Of a stretch of 64,000 nt of DNA, positions 25,000-37,600 are shown piece after piece. The position numbers and the translations under genes are program-made. The stretch's first letter is position 1. Every line of letters starts with the position of its first letter. Origin of the DNA: Dichomitus squalens LYAD-421 SS1 (lineage: Eukaryota; Basidiomycota; Agaricomycetes; Polyporales; Polyporaceae); NCBI RefSeq assembly GCF_000275845.1, contig NW_006766969.1:33084-97083 (forward strand), given 5' to 3'. Below the pieces are notes generated by a model. That model made no database searches. It was not told the DNA's origin and saw only the letters and a program-made list of their open reading frames with translations.

Positions 25000-25967
25000 A
25001 TGTCCCACCTCGAGAAGGCCCAACCCGAGCTCGCGACTGCCAACCCCCCGCCCACCAACGGTCACTCCGCCCCCGGCCGCAACCTCTACTACCGCCAGCT
25101 GGGCGACCCTGGTCCTCTGTAAGCGTCCCCAACTCTGCGCGATGGCGCCATGCTCATCCCCTTCATTCGCGACGGTAGTGGTCTGTACGGCTTCGCGTCA
25201 ACGACCTTCATCCTCTCGATGTATAACGTCCAGGCCCGCGGCATCAACACCCCCAACGTCGTCATCGGCATGGCCCTCTTCGTCGGGGGCCTTGCGCAGT
25301 TCGTCGCAGGCATGTGGGAATTCGCAACCCAGAATACCTTTGCGGCCACTGGTACGTTCTTTCCGTGCCTGCCAGTCATTAAAGACGCGTGATATCGAAC
25401 CCAAACGCGTCCATTCCGTTTCGGCGCTTTGGGGTCTTGCGCGTCTTCGCAAGTTATCCCTCTGACTAACGCCGAATCTGTTCCCTTCCCGCGCAGCGTT
25501 CACGATGTACGGCGGATTCTGGATGTCGTTCGGGACGATTTTCATCCCCGGCTCCGGTATCCTCACTGCCTACACGGACCCTAACGAGCTCAACTCCGCG
25601 CTCGGCATCTATCTGTGGACATGGTTCATCGTCACGTTCCTACTCCTCGTCGCCTCTCTGCGGAGGAACTTAGGCCTCGTCGTCCTCTTCTTCTTCCTCA
25701 CCATCACCTTCGCGCTCCTCGGCTCAGGTACGTGGTTCCGCGAATTCCGATTCGCGCCATGACTGATTCCCGACTTCTCTTCCTTCAAATCTGCCAGGAA
25801 AATTCTCAACCGCTCACGCCGTCGCGCTCGACAAGGCCGGAGGCGCCTTCGGCATCATCACTGCGTTCATCGCATTCTACGTGGGAACCGCAGAGATGCT
25901 CAACGACCGCGCTCAATCGTGGTTCGTCCTCCCTCTGGGCCAGATCCCCAAGCGACGCATCGACTAG
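25000..25967 (+). CDS. GPR1/FUN34/YaaH family membrane protein (acetate/ammonium transport type)
   Basis: Multi-pass plasma-membrane protein of the family that includes yeast Ady2/Ato1 and Aspergillus AcpA, linked to acetate uptake and ammonium export. Exons 25000-25118, 25179-25351, 25497-25727 and 25798-25967 join in frame. The N-terminus is polar and ends at GDPGPL, the family's NPxP-like signature. Then come GLYGFASTTFILSMYNVQ, GMALFVGGLAQFVAGMWEF, AFTMYGGFWMSFGTIFIPG, GIYLWTWFIVTFLLLVASL, LGLVVLFFFLTITFALLG and GGAFGIITAFIAFYVGTAEM, about six membrane segments. The tail is short (PLGQIPKRRID). Intron 2 is 145 bases, longer than its neighbours. Appears intact. Confidence 0.92.
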
Positions 25968-26850
25968 GCGAGCTTCTGCTTCAGATTTATTCCATCTTCT
26001 CGTAGGCTAGGACGTGCGTCCTGCCCGTGATATGTGTTACCTACCCATCTACCCATCTTCTTACCCATCGTTTCCGGCAGTCTTGCGGACGACACAAGCA
26101 GTGCGCTTGTTCGATGTCGTATATGTTCATGTGGAAGGCGGTGGCGTGGAAGGATCTGTATGAGTAGTTATATTACTGCGTTTTAAGACTGCACCCTATG
26201 TCCGCACCTTCATGAATGAATAGGGCTGTGCTGCCTTGCCTTCGTTCAACGTAATTCGAGGAAGCATAGTCTCCTGCCGCGTTCCGTGAGCTTTCTGCTG
26301 TGGCGCGAGGCTCAGTGAGTGTCAGTTTTGCATCCTACATCAGTTCGTTGACCAGCTGAGTGCATATCAATGCCTCAGGTCTCTGCCAGTGGCGTTTCGG
26401 AGGCGACGAGTTCCTTCGGGAGTCATGCTTCGCTGTTGCTGAAATTTCTTCATTCCATGCGATTGTCCCAAGTTCTCGGGAAGCTTTTATTGTCTGGGCG
26501 GCACGACCTCCGTGGTAGGCCGGAAAGCCTGTCTCGAATGCGCCCGTCCCCATCAATACCAGGTTTGGCTCATCTGTTAGCTGTGGGCTGCGCGACGTCA
26601 TCTGTATTGGGGAATATGGGGAAAAGGCAGGGTGGCCGCGCGCGCTGTGGGATCCAGGTGCCACCCTGCAATCGGTCTAGCGGCGCGCCCACAGGCCTAG
26701 GTCACGTTCTCACAACACCCGCCCGTGTTCTAGGGTCGATGCCCGCTCATCTCGCACGCGAGCTGGGCCGGAGCTCGACCCCCTCTCCTTCGAGTTTGCA
26801 GGCAGTTCGAAATACCGACGGTCGAGGCGAAAGCAGATGTAACGCCAGAG
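25968..26850. other. Intergenic DNA, no gene supported
   Basis: 3' flank of the transporter gene and promoter side of the ABC gene pair. No supported gene. Confidence 0.5.
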
Positions 26851-29620
26851 ATGGAGATACAAACTGGGGTCGAGCCCGCGGCCGAGGCGATACCGTACGC
26901 GGACCGCGTCGTGACCCACAGCAAGCTGGGAGTCTGGGACTGGTACGAGGAGGTCGATCCCGGTCGTGACCAGGTCCCGATCATTTCGCGCTTCAAGAAG
27001 TCCTATGCCGACCTCGCGGGGTGTTTCCCGTACGTCGTCCGGATGTTGAAGGACGTGCTGAGTATCCCAGGATGCAAGTCGCGCCTTGTGGTATACGGGG
27101 CGACGGAACTGGGGCTTGCGCTGGTTCCTGCAGCATCCATCTGGTATGGACATCATCTCCAATTGGTCAGTATCCGGGGCTAGTAGACTAACCGAATCGC
27201 GGAACATCCGACAGGGTCCAGGGACATTTACCCCAAGTGGTACGCGTCTAGTTATCGTTGAAGCTCGTCTGTGCTCACCCGACACCTCGACAACAGGTGG
27301 AAGTACCTGTCACAACACGCACGGTAGACACTGAGCTGCTGTTGAAGATATGCGCGGGGCGCATCGCGTGCACGATCGCAAACATGGTCCTCGGAGAGCT
27401 TCACCGCCGCGCCCAAAAGACACTCAACGCCCGCATCCGGCGCTGGTTCGCGATGCGCGCGTTCGAAGCGAACGCGCGGCTCGACGTTCCGACCTTCAAC
27501 CTGCCCCCGGTGCAGGCCCAGCTCGCCGCGGCGAGTGGGGGAAGCTACCATTCTGTCGTGTGGCAGACGATGCAGATGGGGATGGAGATCGCCAGCACTG
27601 CGCCAAGGCTTGGATCGCAGGTGTATGCGCTGTTGCGCACGTTGCGGACAGACGGCGATGGGAGGATCATGATGCTGGTCACGCTTCTGGCGGAAACGGT
27701 GTCGATGTTGAGGGATCTCAGCATCTTCTCGACGGCGGACACTGGTGAGTCGCTGTGAGTACGTCTCGCGCAGTCGCTTACAACAGTCGAGGGTCCAGCG
27801 ATCGCCGTCATGACGAAGTCTGTGGAGTACCTGAAGATGAGAGCATGGGACATGATAGTCAGTGAGCAAAGCACCGGAAGGAACTCGTTGCAGGCAATCT
27901 CCAAGAACACGCTATTGAGGGCAAGTCTTCCCCTTCCGTTATTCTCCAGACGCACATATATCCTAATAGCGAGGCTTCCAGAGTACAAGAAGGCGTCGGA
28001 CGTGGTAGAAGACAACGACGGCAATTGGAGAGACCTGCGATACGAATCGGTTGCCGGCCTGAGCGGTCGTTCCTGGTACACCTCGATGGCATTCGCCCAT
28101 ATCCCCCAGGTCCGCTTACGCGTATCGCTCCTTGCTCCTTCTAACATCACTTCACGCAGCCCGACATCAGATTGCGTTTACCCTTCGAGCCGCGCGAGAT
28201 CCCGCGCGTCTGCCAGGAGTTCTTACTGAGCTCAACCTCGTACAGAGCGCCGCGAAGAGCTTCGCATTCTCAATGTATGAGGTGGTCGCGAAATGCTATC
28301 AACTGCAGTGGCACTTTTCAACGATCCGCGATGTCTATGAAGTCGAGAAAATGTCAATGTCGTCTCTGACGGGACAGACGCGTTGCCGCAGGGAGCGGCG
28401 CAATTTTTCTCTGGAATCGCATTGAAATTTAGGTGAGCAAGTGGTCCTACTAGTTTTCGCACGGAACTGATCGCCGTGCAGGAACGTGTCGTTCAAGTAC
28501 CCTGGCACCGACCAACATGCCCTTCGCAATGTCTCTTTCCAGCCTGCTCCCAGGCCAGCTCTGTGTCCTGGTAGGGTCGAACGGAGCTGGCAAGAGTACA
28601 ATCCTCAAACTCGCGGTGCGCCTATACGACCCCGAAGACGGTCAAGTCTTGCTTGGCGGCCAGGACGTCCGCACGCTCAAGCTCAGCGATCTTCGCCAGG
28701 CCATATCCGTACTGTTCCAAGATCACACGCACTTCCCGCTATCTGTGAGCAGCGTCCCCCTTCCTGACCTCCGAGACCGTTCGGCACCACACTAATTGTA
28801 CCCACAACCGCAACCGCGTCGACGCGCGTCCGGCGTTACATAAGTATGACAGATCCGCGATAACATCGCGCTTGGCGACCCTTCTAAAGCTGACGATGCG
28901 GAGCATGTGCGTCTAGCTGCGCGTCTCGGGGGCGCGGAGCGGTTCGTTGAAAAGATCCCGGATGGTTTCAATACCTGTCTACTGCGCCCTGCACCAGACT
29001 ATGTTTCTGGTCCTCCCGAAGGCAATAAGACGCTCTCGGGGAAGCCATTCGATGTGTGCGCAGTTCGCGCGGCGGCGGGTATCAAGGCGTCCATAACGCC
29101 GTCGGAGCTCAGCGGCGGACAGATGCAAAGGCTCGCTGTGTGAGTGGAGTTGTCCCGTGATACCCACTTCAGAACTCATCTTCTTGAATAAGCGCAAGGA
29201 CGTTCATGCGTTCTGTGGTGGCGGATGATGCAAAAGTTGGCCTGTTACTGTTCGACGAGCCCAGCGCTTCATTGGATCCTGCAGCAGAACATGGTGAGTT
29301 TGACCGGTGATCCATGAGGACAATGTGATGACCTGTGCTGCCCCTGCAGACCTGTTTGAACGACTTCGTGAGTTGAGGGGTAACAAGACCATGGTGTTCT
29401 CATCGCACCGCTTCGGCAACCTCACGAGACATACCGATTTGATATTGTGAGTCGTTTTGCCACATCCTTCGTTGCGACGCACGTCGTACCCACCTGTCCC
29501 TTTCTTAGGTACATGGAAGAGTCGGGTGTGGTAGAGTCCGGGACGCATGATGATCTGTTACGGAAGGAAGGCGAGTACGCTCGGCTTTGGAAGCTGCAGG
29601 CACAGGCGTTTATCTCGTAA
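26851..29620 (+). pseudogene. ABC half-transporter gene 1 of a tandem pair, frameshifted
   Basis: Upstream member of a tandem duplicate. The N-terminal part has LGVWDWYEEVD and FPYVVRMLKDVLSIPGC, a membrane segment around GATELGLALVPAASIWYG, then KICAGRIACTIANMVLGEL. The ATP-binding domain follows: Walker A GSNGAGKST, GGQDVRTLKLSDLRQAISVL, signature LSGGQMQRLAV, Walker B VGLLLFDEPSASLD, and the switch His in FSSHRFGN. Two breaks are visible against gene 2. The frame slips at about 28343-28356 (between YEVEKM and NVVSDGT). One extra C at 28543-28544 separates NVSFQ from LLPGQLCVLVGS. Neither is bridged by plausible splice sites, so a full protein seems unlikely, though sequencing error could explain either. 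Substrate unknown. Confidence 0.75.
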
Positions 29621-30185
29621 TCTCCCGTCCCACCCGGTTTTGTGGCCCATCTTTGTGTTATTGACCACTGCATCCGTGTCTTTGACCTTGACCTGGGCCT
29701 GGAGACTGCCTTGCTGGTTGTGACATAGTCGGGAATCGAAATGGCTTCCTGGAGTGCGGCCGTCTCTTGTCGACTCCGTGCTTCTCTGCTGTCAGTGCCA
29801 CCGGTTTGATCCGGTATTTGTGTCTCCGAGTCGGATGCACACGTCGTCTGGATTGCAACTCGACCTTCCTCGAGGCTTCCTGCGCAGGCTGTATATGCAA
29901 CGCCGGCGGCATTTGTGGCTTTCTAGCCTTCCCAAATGAGTCACAACCGGCCAAGGCAGTGCTACCTCTCCCAGGCCTTTGGAAGGCGAGTCACGGCTGC
30001 CGATGTCTCGGGGTCTCACTGACACGCTCCCGACAGCATCCCAGCAGTTATTGGTCGATTTACCGCATGTGAAGCATCCTGATCCCCGGCATAGCTCATG
30101 GGGACAGCCATGCGGCGGCTCGTTATGTATTGGTCGTCATGATATATATACCGAACGCAGTTTGGCGACGAATGCAAACCTGATC
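29621..30185. other. Intergenic between the two ABC genes
   Basis: About 560 bases with no supported gene; probably the promoter of ABC gene 2. A TATATATA run lies near 30142. Confidence 0.5.
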
Positions 30186-32995
30186 ATGCCAGCGACACTT
30201 TGTAAATCGACCAACGAGAAGGCGCACCTGAATGAGAAGATCCCCAACGGCGGCGGCAGCACGACCCCACCTTCTATCCGCCGCGCACACATAGGAGTCT
30301 GGGACTGCTACGAGGCCGTAGACGATGAAGGCCCTGCTATTCCTTTTGCGTCCTTATATTCAAAGTACAACGACGCCGTGGAATGCGTTCCGTACATCGT
30401 CCGCATGATCAATGATGTCCTCAGCATTCCAGGATGCGCGCTGCTTGTGTTCGCATACGCGGCCACCGACCTCGTACAGGCGTTTCTTCCTGCAATCTCT
30501 ATCTGGTATGCCAATCAGCGTCATCATCTGTCTCGCTCGCCCCCGTTACTGAAGTAAAACACAGGTTCCAGGGTCAACTCTTGCAGATCGTATGTCTCAC
30601 GATCGTTCTCGGTGTCAAATACGGCGCTGACGTCCGTCCGGCCCACAGACCCAAGTCGCCATCGACACCCGCACTGTCGACAAGGCGCGCCTGTTTAAGA
30701 TCTGCGCAGGCCGCATTGCCTGTAGCGTCGTCGGCATCATTCTCTATCGCGTGCGTCGTCGCGTCGGGAATCCGTTGAACGCGCGCATCCGGCGGTGGTA
30801 CGCGCTGCACTCGTTCCACTCGCGAGCGCGACTCGACCTGCCCACGTATGCGCAGCCGGCGGTGCAGCGGCAGGTCGGCGACGCGTCAGACAACATGTGG
30901 GGCCAGACAGTCGTCTGGCAGACGCTTGAGCTTGCGACGGACATCGTGAGCGCGGCGACGCAGCTCGCGGCTTCGTCCGCGGTGCTGTTCCAGGTGCTGA
31001 AGGACCACCAGGACGGGAGTGTTCTAGCGTTGTTGACTTTGTTTGGGGAGACGTACTATTGGCTATCGCAGTTCAACACGTTCAGGACTACCAGAGGTCC
31101 GTGCGGATTCCTCTGGCGTCAACTTGGGATCGTGGAGTGGCGGTATTGATGCGTCGCGCGTGCAGTGTGGCTTGCAACGACTTTCAACCAGGATTATATG
31201 AAGATGCAAGGATGGAAGAAGGCAGTGAGGGATTTGCTCCATCGGAAGGAGTTCGTCGCAGGTGGCTTAGCTGGATATGCGACCGCAGAGTTCCAGAAGG
31301 CCGCGGAGCGCGTAGGAGATATGGACGCAGACTGGAACGAAGTCGAAGACCAGATTCTGAATAGATCAAGTGCATGGACCATGCTGAAGGAGCCCTTGAC
31401 GCATCTGCCTCAGGTACGGCCCTTCTTCCGCATCTACGCTTGAGGCCGATGTGACTTGACTGCTTGGGTTGCTCCTAGATCTACTTCACGCTCCGCGCTG
31501 CCCAGGCGCCTGCTAGCATCCCGCTCTCACTCGCCTCTCTCAATCTGATCCAGAGCGCGACCGATAGGTTTGCGTTCACTGTATACGAGATCATACGAAG
31601 GACACAGTCTGTCGGGCACCAGCTCGAGTCTGTGAAAAAACTGTACGAAGTCGTCAACATCCCGAACCTCGTCAAGGATGGAACTAAACCATTCCCGGAG
31701 GATCAGAACCAGATTAGGTCGGGCATCGAGCTCGAGTTCCGGTGAGCCCGCCTCTTCCTCGCCAAGGAAAGTCTTCGCCTTGATACTGACGAAGAGCAGG
31801 AACGTGTCTTTCAAATATCCGGACACGGAGAAATGGGCGCTGAGGAGCATCTCGTTCAAGCTTCTCCCGGGACAGCTTTGCGTACGTATTCCCGAGCGAT
31901 TCACAGTATTTCTGCTCTAAGTGCGCTCGCGCAGGTCATTGTCGGTGCGAACGGTGCCGGGAAGAGCACGATACTGAAACTGACGACGCGCTTGTACGAC
32001 CCCGACGAGGGAGAGATCTTCTTTGGCGGGCACGACATCCGCACCCTCAAGCTCGACGACCTCCGACGCGCGATCACAGTGCTCTTCCAGGATTACACCC
32101 TCTTCCCGCTCTCGGTACGCTCCGTTCCACCCCCATCTCCCTCGAGCTGACACAAGAGCAGATTCGGGACAACATTGCTCTCGGGGACCCTGCCTCGACC
32201 AACGCTTCCACCTCTGACGTAGACGAGCGCGTCGAGCGCGCGGCACAGCTCGCAGGCGCCGACGGGTTCATCGCGAAGCTGCCCGACGGGATGAATACGT
32301 ACCTAGACCGGCCGGTCGACGACGAGTACTCGCCCGCAGTGGAGGGCACGAAGAGGTTCTCGGGCCGGACGGTGGACTACGAGCCGCTGAGGACCGCCGC
32401 GGGGATCAAGAGGGCGGGCGCGGTGGCGGGGCTGAGCGGGGGCCAGATGCAGAGGCTTGCTGTGTGAGTGGACGGCATGCGGGTTTGGGAGCTGAACTTC
32501 AGAGGCTGAAGGATGTTCCGTCCTTGGGCAGGGCGAGGACGATCATGCGGTCGGTCGTGAAGGAGGACGAGGGGGTGGGCATGCTGTTGTTCGACGAGCC
32601 GAGCGCTTCGCTCGACCCTGCTGGCGAGCACGGTACGTGTCCTTGTCGTTGTGGCTTGCGATTGGCCGGCGTCTGCGTAGGGCGGTAGTTTGGTGCTGAC
32701 GCTGCGCGCGTGCGCAGACCTGTTCGACCGCCTGAGGGAGCTGCGGGGAAGCAAGACGATGGTGTTCTCGTCCCACCGGTTCGGGAACCTGACGAGGCAC
32801 GCGGATCTGATTTTGTGCGTTGAGAGGCTTTATATTCTGCCATTCCTGGCGTGTCCAGGCTGACTGCGGGCTGCCGCATACTGCAGGTATATGGACGAGA
32901 CGGGGATCGTCGAGTCGGGCACGCACGACGAGCTGCTGGGAAAGAAGGGCGAGTATGCGCGGCTATGGACGCTCCAGGCTCAGGCGTTCATATAG
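30186..32995 (+). CDS. ABC half-transporter, gene 2 of a tandem pair
   Basis: One membrane region followed by one ATP-binding domain. The N-terminus (from MPATLCKSTNEKAHLNEKIP) leads to HIGVWDCYEAVDDEGPAIPF and YIVRMINDVLSIPGC. Hydrophobic segments include AYAATDLVQAFLPAISIWY and ICAGRIACSVVGIILYRV. The conserved block LNARIRRWYALHSFHSRARL is shared with gene 1. The nucleotide-binding domain is complete: NVSFKYPDTEKWALRSISF, Walker A GANGAGKST, GGHDIRTLKLDDLRRAITVL, Q-loop VLFQDYTLFPLS, signature LSGGQMQRLAV, Walker B VGMLLFDEPSASLD, and FSSHRFGNLTRHADL. The region between Q-loop and signature is long (DRPVDDEYSPAVEG). The membrane part is unlike the usual six-helix ABCB domain, so the transported substrate and location are unknown. 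All introns keep frame. Confidence 0.82.
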
Positions 32996-34477
32996 ACGTT
33001 AGTTTGACCGAGGAGATTGTAACGACATGGGTTTTTTATGTGTTACTCTTGACAGCTTTCCATAGATGTGAGACACTATACTTGGACTTCATGCAGACCA
33101 CGAGAGGAGAACGGTGGCTTATCGGTTGAATTCCCATGGATACGGCATGTCGACAGTATCGCAGATTTACGACCCAATTGTGCGATGTACGTTTCTTCCA
33201 AATAAAGTCAACTGGCTCGATGACCATGCCAGTAATTTGTGCTGGATGGAGTGGATGAGACTGAGAAAGCACGAAGCTGACAGGAACTGCTGTAGCTTCT
33301 TACGCAGTGGCTAACTGAGCTGACAAGGATATCCGTGCCCTTGACTTGACGACTTATTGGATAACGGGCGGCGACATGATAAGATCATCTGGTAGATGAG
33401 TTCCAATGAGAGAGCCGACGATCAACTGAGGATAAGCTGGAAGCACCTGCATAGGGATGCACCGTACCGGACTCATGGGATCTGCGTGAAGTGGAGAGGG
33501 TAGGGATGCGTGCGATGGCACACCTTACCTATGGTCTATCACGCCACCGCCACAGCGTGCTGAAGATGACCATATTCCACACCGGAGCGCACAGAGACTT
33601 GGGAAGGACCTCTGTTTGGGTTCGAGGGAGCCAGTCGGGGCTGTTCCTGTGCGATCAACTGACCACTGGTCTAATGAACTAGGGGTGGCTTCTTGTTACT
33701 TGGCTAACTTGGAACGGTGCACGTAGGAGCACCGGAAGAAGGCCGACGGCGGTTGAGTTGGGCCTCGTGCGTGTATTGCTCCTGATGGTAGCCAGTATAC
33801 GTGTGGCGAGGGTCGAGCAACGCCCCTCTCGTATGACCAAGAAATGGAGGTGGGGTGACATACCAGGCAAATGAAGGAAGGGGAAAATAATGACCTGTAC
33901 CAGTAAGGGCGAAGGCTCGCGGCAGCCGATCTTGTCATGCGCACCGATAGAGTTGAGATGGACTTGGTCGAGTCGATGCGCAGCATCCATAAGTCGTTCA
34001 AGTCTTTCATAACGAAGGCAACGGAAGAGAGGAAGGAGTGCTCCGATGTCAAACCAGGGGAAGACGGCTGGAGGATGATCTGTTCCAGGTTGCTCCAGGC
34101 ACTGGCGCTTGCCGACCCAGGCATCCCCAGGTTTGTCAGCACGATCGCCGCAGACGTCGTTCCCGATCGCTAGATGTACGTATGTACGTTGCAAGTGCCG
34201 GCTAGGGCTACAATATTGGTCTGCTCGAGTGACTACTGCAGTGTGCAAGGAAGGGACAGCGTATGGAGCCATGTATGCAGAGAGCATGGTTTGCAGCTGC
34301 CGTTCTCGTCAGGGAGATCTTTGAGGAGAGTGGTGTGGGGAAATGCGCCAATATTTGTTGCGCCTGTGCAGGGTGGCGCAAGCACCGGTCGCGGGGCAGC
34401 TATCCGGCCGAGCGGAGCCTGTTTTGGTTACTTTGCCGGCCGAGAGAGAGCGGGGATTGGCGGACGGAGGTGGGGAG
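32996..34477. other. Intergenic DNA, no gene supported
   Basis: About 1.5 kb. A 79-codon plus-strand frame (33937-34173) and a 203-codon minus-strand frame (34287-33679) overlap; neither has a motif or conserved neighbour, and I cannot choose between them. The right end is the promoter of the phosphatase gene. Confidence 0.45.
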
Positions 34478-34485
34478 TGACGTCA
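34478..34485 (+). promoter_or_regulatory. CRE-like site (TGACGTCA) before the tyrosine phosphatase
   Basis: Perfect ATF/CREB palindrome 138 bases ahead of the ATG at 34623, with an ATTGG (inverted CCAAT) at 34455-34459. In fission yeast the related phosphatase gene pyp2 is induced through Atf1, which binds such sites. About one chance occurrence per window is expected (two others lie at non-promoter positions), so the role is an inference. Confidence 0.35.
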
Positions 34486-34622
34486 GGAGGGCGAGGCCGT
34501 GGTTGGAGATGCAGCCACGGATTCCTTCCGACAGCGAGTACTTACGACTTGCTTCTCCTCCACCATCTCTGCCCCTCTCTCCCAACATATTTTCGCTCTT
34601 GCCACCCCCGACATTGCCCACC

Positions 34623-37600
34623 ATGGCAAACCATAATCCCCCCCCATGCCTCTCCGGCCGTCCGGAGGAGTCTTTGGACGACTTTGCCGCTGCTATATCC
34701 GCCCGTTATGCTCGCCAGGCTACGTCCCTCATCTCTCTCAACAGCCCATCCGGCTCGACATCCCAGCCATCCAACATGTCCCTCGCATCTCCTCAGCAAT
34801 GTCCGACAGCCATCCCACAACCTCCAATGCCTTCACTATCCCTTCCGTCGATGCCATCATCATCCGCACTCGGCCCTCCTTCTTCCTCTGCTGCCCTTAC
34901 CCCCAGCGCGTTCGTCGCCCTTCCTCCATCCTCGTTGCCAGCAGTCCTCTCCGACTCCTCCGCCCTCATTCTCGACATCCGACCCCACAACTCCTACACC
35001 CAGGCTCGCATCCCCGATGCCCTTTCTCTCTGCGTTCCGTCCACGCTTCTCAAGCGCCCAAACTTTCCTCTCGCCCGGTTAGCGGATATGCTCCCGACCA
35101 CCGCCGCTCGGGACAAGTTCTCCAGGTGGCACCAGGCGTCCAGAATTCTCGTCTATGACGCAGACTCCGCCGCACTCCCTCCCACAAGCAACCTCCTCGG
35201 CCTCATGCGCAAGTTCCGCAGCGAAGGCTTTCCCGACGACAGGGAGATCGCCTGGTTACGCAGCGGCTTCCACGCGGTTTGGAGAGAACATCCAGACCTC
35301 GTCGATCGCCGGCCTCCTTCAGAGGAGCATGACGAGGACGAGCACTCAGGCGAGCCTGAGACCGATGGCGACCCCGCACCCTTGGGCATGTCCAAGACCA
35401 TGTCTGCTCCGGGCTCCGCTCGCGTGCTCCGCGCAAAGCACCTACCCAAGGCTGCTTTCACCTCTGCTTCCACGATCCCCTTCCGCCCAAAGGTAAGCTT
35501 TCAATCCTGTTTATACTCACTGATGGCAGCATGCCTAAGTGGGATCTGGTACAGGGTATACAGCCTCCTCCCAACACTGCCGCTTCAGCTGCGCCATTCC
35601 AAGTCGTCCCTCCTACGCCTGCCGTAGCTCGAGAGAATCCGTTTTCAGCATCCGGATCTTCGGCTCTGCCTCTCGCGACGTCTGTGGTGACGGTACCACC
35701 TCCGCTTGCAGGCGCATCAATGTCCGGGCCACCCCCCTCTGGCAGGTCGTCAGGCAGGGCAGAGTTTTCTCTCCGTCTACCACCTGGTTCTGTTCGACCG
35801 AGGCACGGAGGCGCGGCAGGCACGATGAAGGCCCCCAGCGGTCCTCTGTACAGTATGCCCACGCTCTCACCACAACGTACATCGCTGGGCGCGTATAGGG
35901 AGTCGAGCTTCTCGTTACCGGGCAGACAGGTCAGTGTTGTCGGAATACGCGCTGGTCCGGTGTCTCACACTTTCATTCAGGTCGCCTTTAACCCGTTCTT
36001 CGATACGATCAGGCAAAACCTAGAGCTCGGGAGCAGGGATGCGAAGAACCCGAATGGTGAGGGCATTCCGCTCAAATTGCCGAGGCGGGTACGACGAAGG
36101 GTCGGTGAGCTTCCGTTCGAGTGGCTCCGGCAAATCGCGCGGAAGAGCCGGCATGTCACGGAGAGTAGCAGCACGGATGATGGCGACATCGGGAGCGATA
36201 GCGGCAGCCCTAGCAGCGACCCCATGGTGAGGCCTGTGTCGGAACAGCCCCCATTGTCGAGCATGCCTCCCCCGCCTCTACCCTCACGAGTTCCCGAGTC
36301 AACGATGGCGCATCGCTCACCGCAAGGCTCCCCGCTCTCATCGCCCTCTCCGCCCCTCCCTGAGCATCCCGGCCGCACTGCCCGTCGCTCATCCATGGGC
36401 AGTCACCGGTCGTCGTCTTCAGACCACTCGCACTCGCCGTCCGACGCGGACGACCTGACGCGCGCGCTTGAGGGCCAGTTCTATCAGATCGAGCTGAGCG
36501 AGCAGAAGAGGTTATTGGGGGTGATGGAGAGGCACAGTGCTGAGAGTGGGAAGGTTATTCAAGAGGGGTCTGGCGTGAGGGGAGTCGCTGGCATCCCGCC
36601 TGTGAGTGGAAGTGAGAGTGAAGCTGGAAAAGGTATGGGCCCAGGGGCTGAGCAGGACGGCCAGAGTGCGGCAGCTGCGGCTGCGGTGGGCGAGGATGCG
36701 GTTGCGAGCTTCCCGTTCAGCATCACTGCGGGGCTAGAGAAGGGATCGAAGAACAGGTGCGCGAGTTGCGATCTCATCCAGGATTCACGGGCGTGTGCTG
36801 ACGGGCTTGATTGAAGGTATCGCAATATCTGGCCGTTCGAGCACGCGCGTGTGAGGTTACGGAAGGCGAAGCCGGACGACGATGACTATATGAACGCGAG
36901 CTACGTGCAGCCGCTCGGAACGACGAAGCGGTACATCGCGACACAGGGTCCGCTGCCCACCACGTTTATCGACTTCTGGACGTGAGTCACAGTGGTGCCT
37001 CTTATATGACACATCTACTCACTTCGCTGTTTGTAGCCTGTGCTGGGAACAGAATGTTCATGTTATCGTGATGCTCACACGGGAGATCGAAGGCTCGTCA
37101 GTCAAGTGCGGCAAGTACTGGGAAGAAGGCACGTACGGCCCCTTACGCCTGAAGCTCATCGAGACAAACGATACGCCCGAGCGCGAGCGCAAGCGCCAGC
37201 AGAGCGAGATCGGCGGCGGGTTCTTCAGCCAGCACGTCCAGCAGCAGGTGAAGCCGAAGCCGAAGCGTAAGGTCAAACATAATTCCATGGGAAGGCGCGA
37301 TGACGGCGACGTCGAGATGAAGGAGAGGGACGACGAGGACGACGAGTCGACGATCAAGCGTGTCTTCGAACTCACCAACACCGCGTACCCGCTGGCGTCT
37401 CCCCGCATTGTCACACAGTTCCAGTATCTCGATTGGCCTGATCTCAACGTTCCGGACGACCCGCGTGGTGTGCTACACTTGATGCACCGCGTAGACGAGG
37501 CCGTTGAAGCGTCGCGGAGGGCGGACCAAGGTCCGTGGGGTGAGGGCCCGCTCTACCGTACAGACGCACCGCTGCATGGCAACACAGTCGTTACGGCCAA

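Noticed and set aside
17250..33000. A co-regulated metabolic gene cluster (ALDH, acetyltransferase, YaaH-type transporter, ABC genes)
   Set aside because: Orientation and spacing are mixed, no biosynthetic core enzyme is present, and several kilobases of gene-poor DNA lie between.
33679..34287. Overlapping open frames on both strands
   Set aside because: Neither strand shows a domain or codon pattern good enough to choose it.
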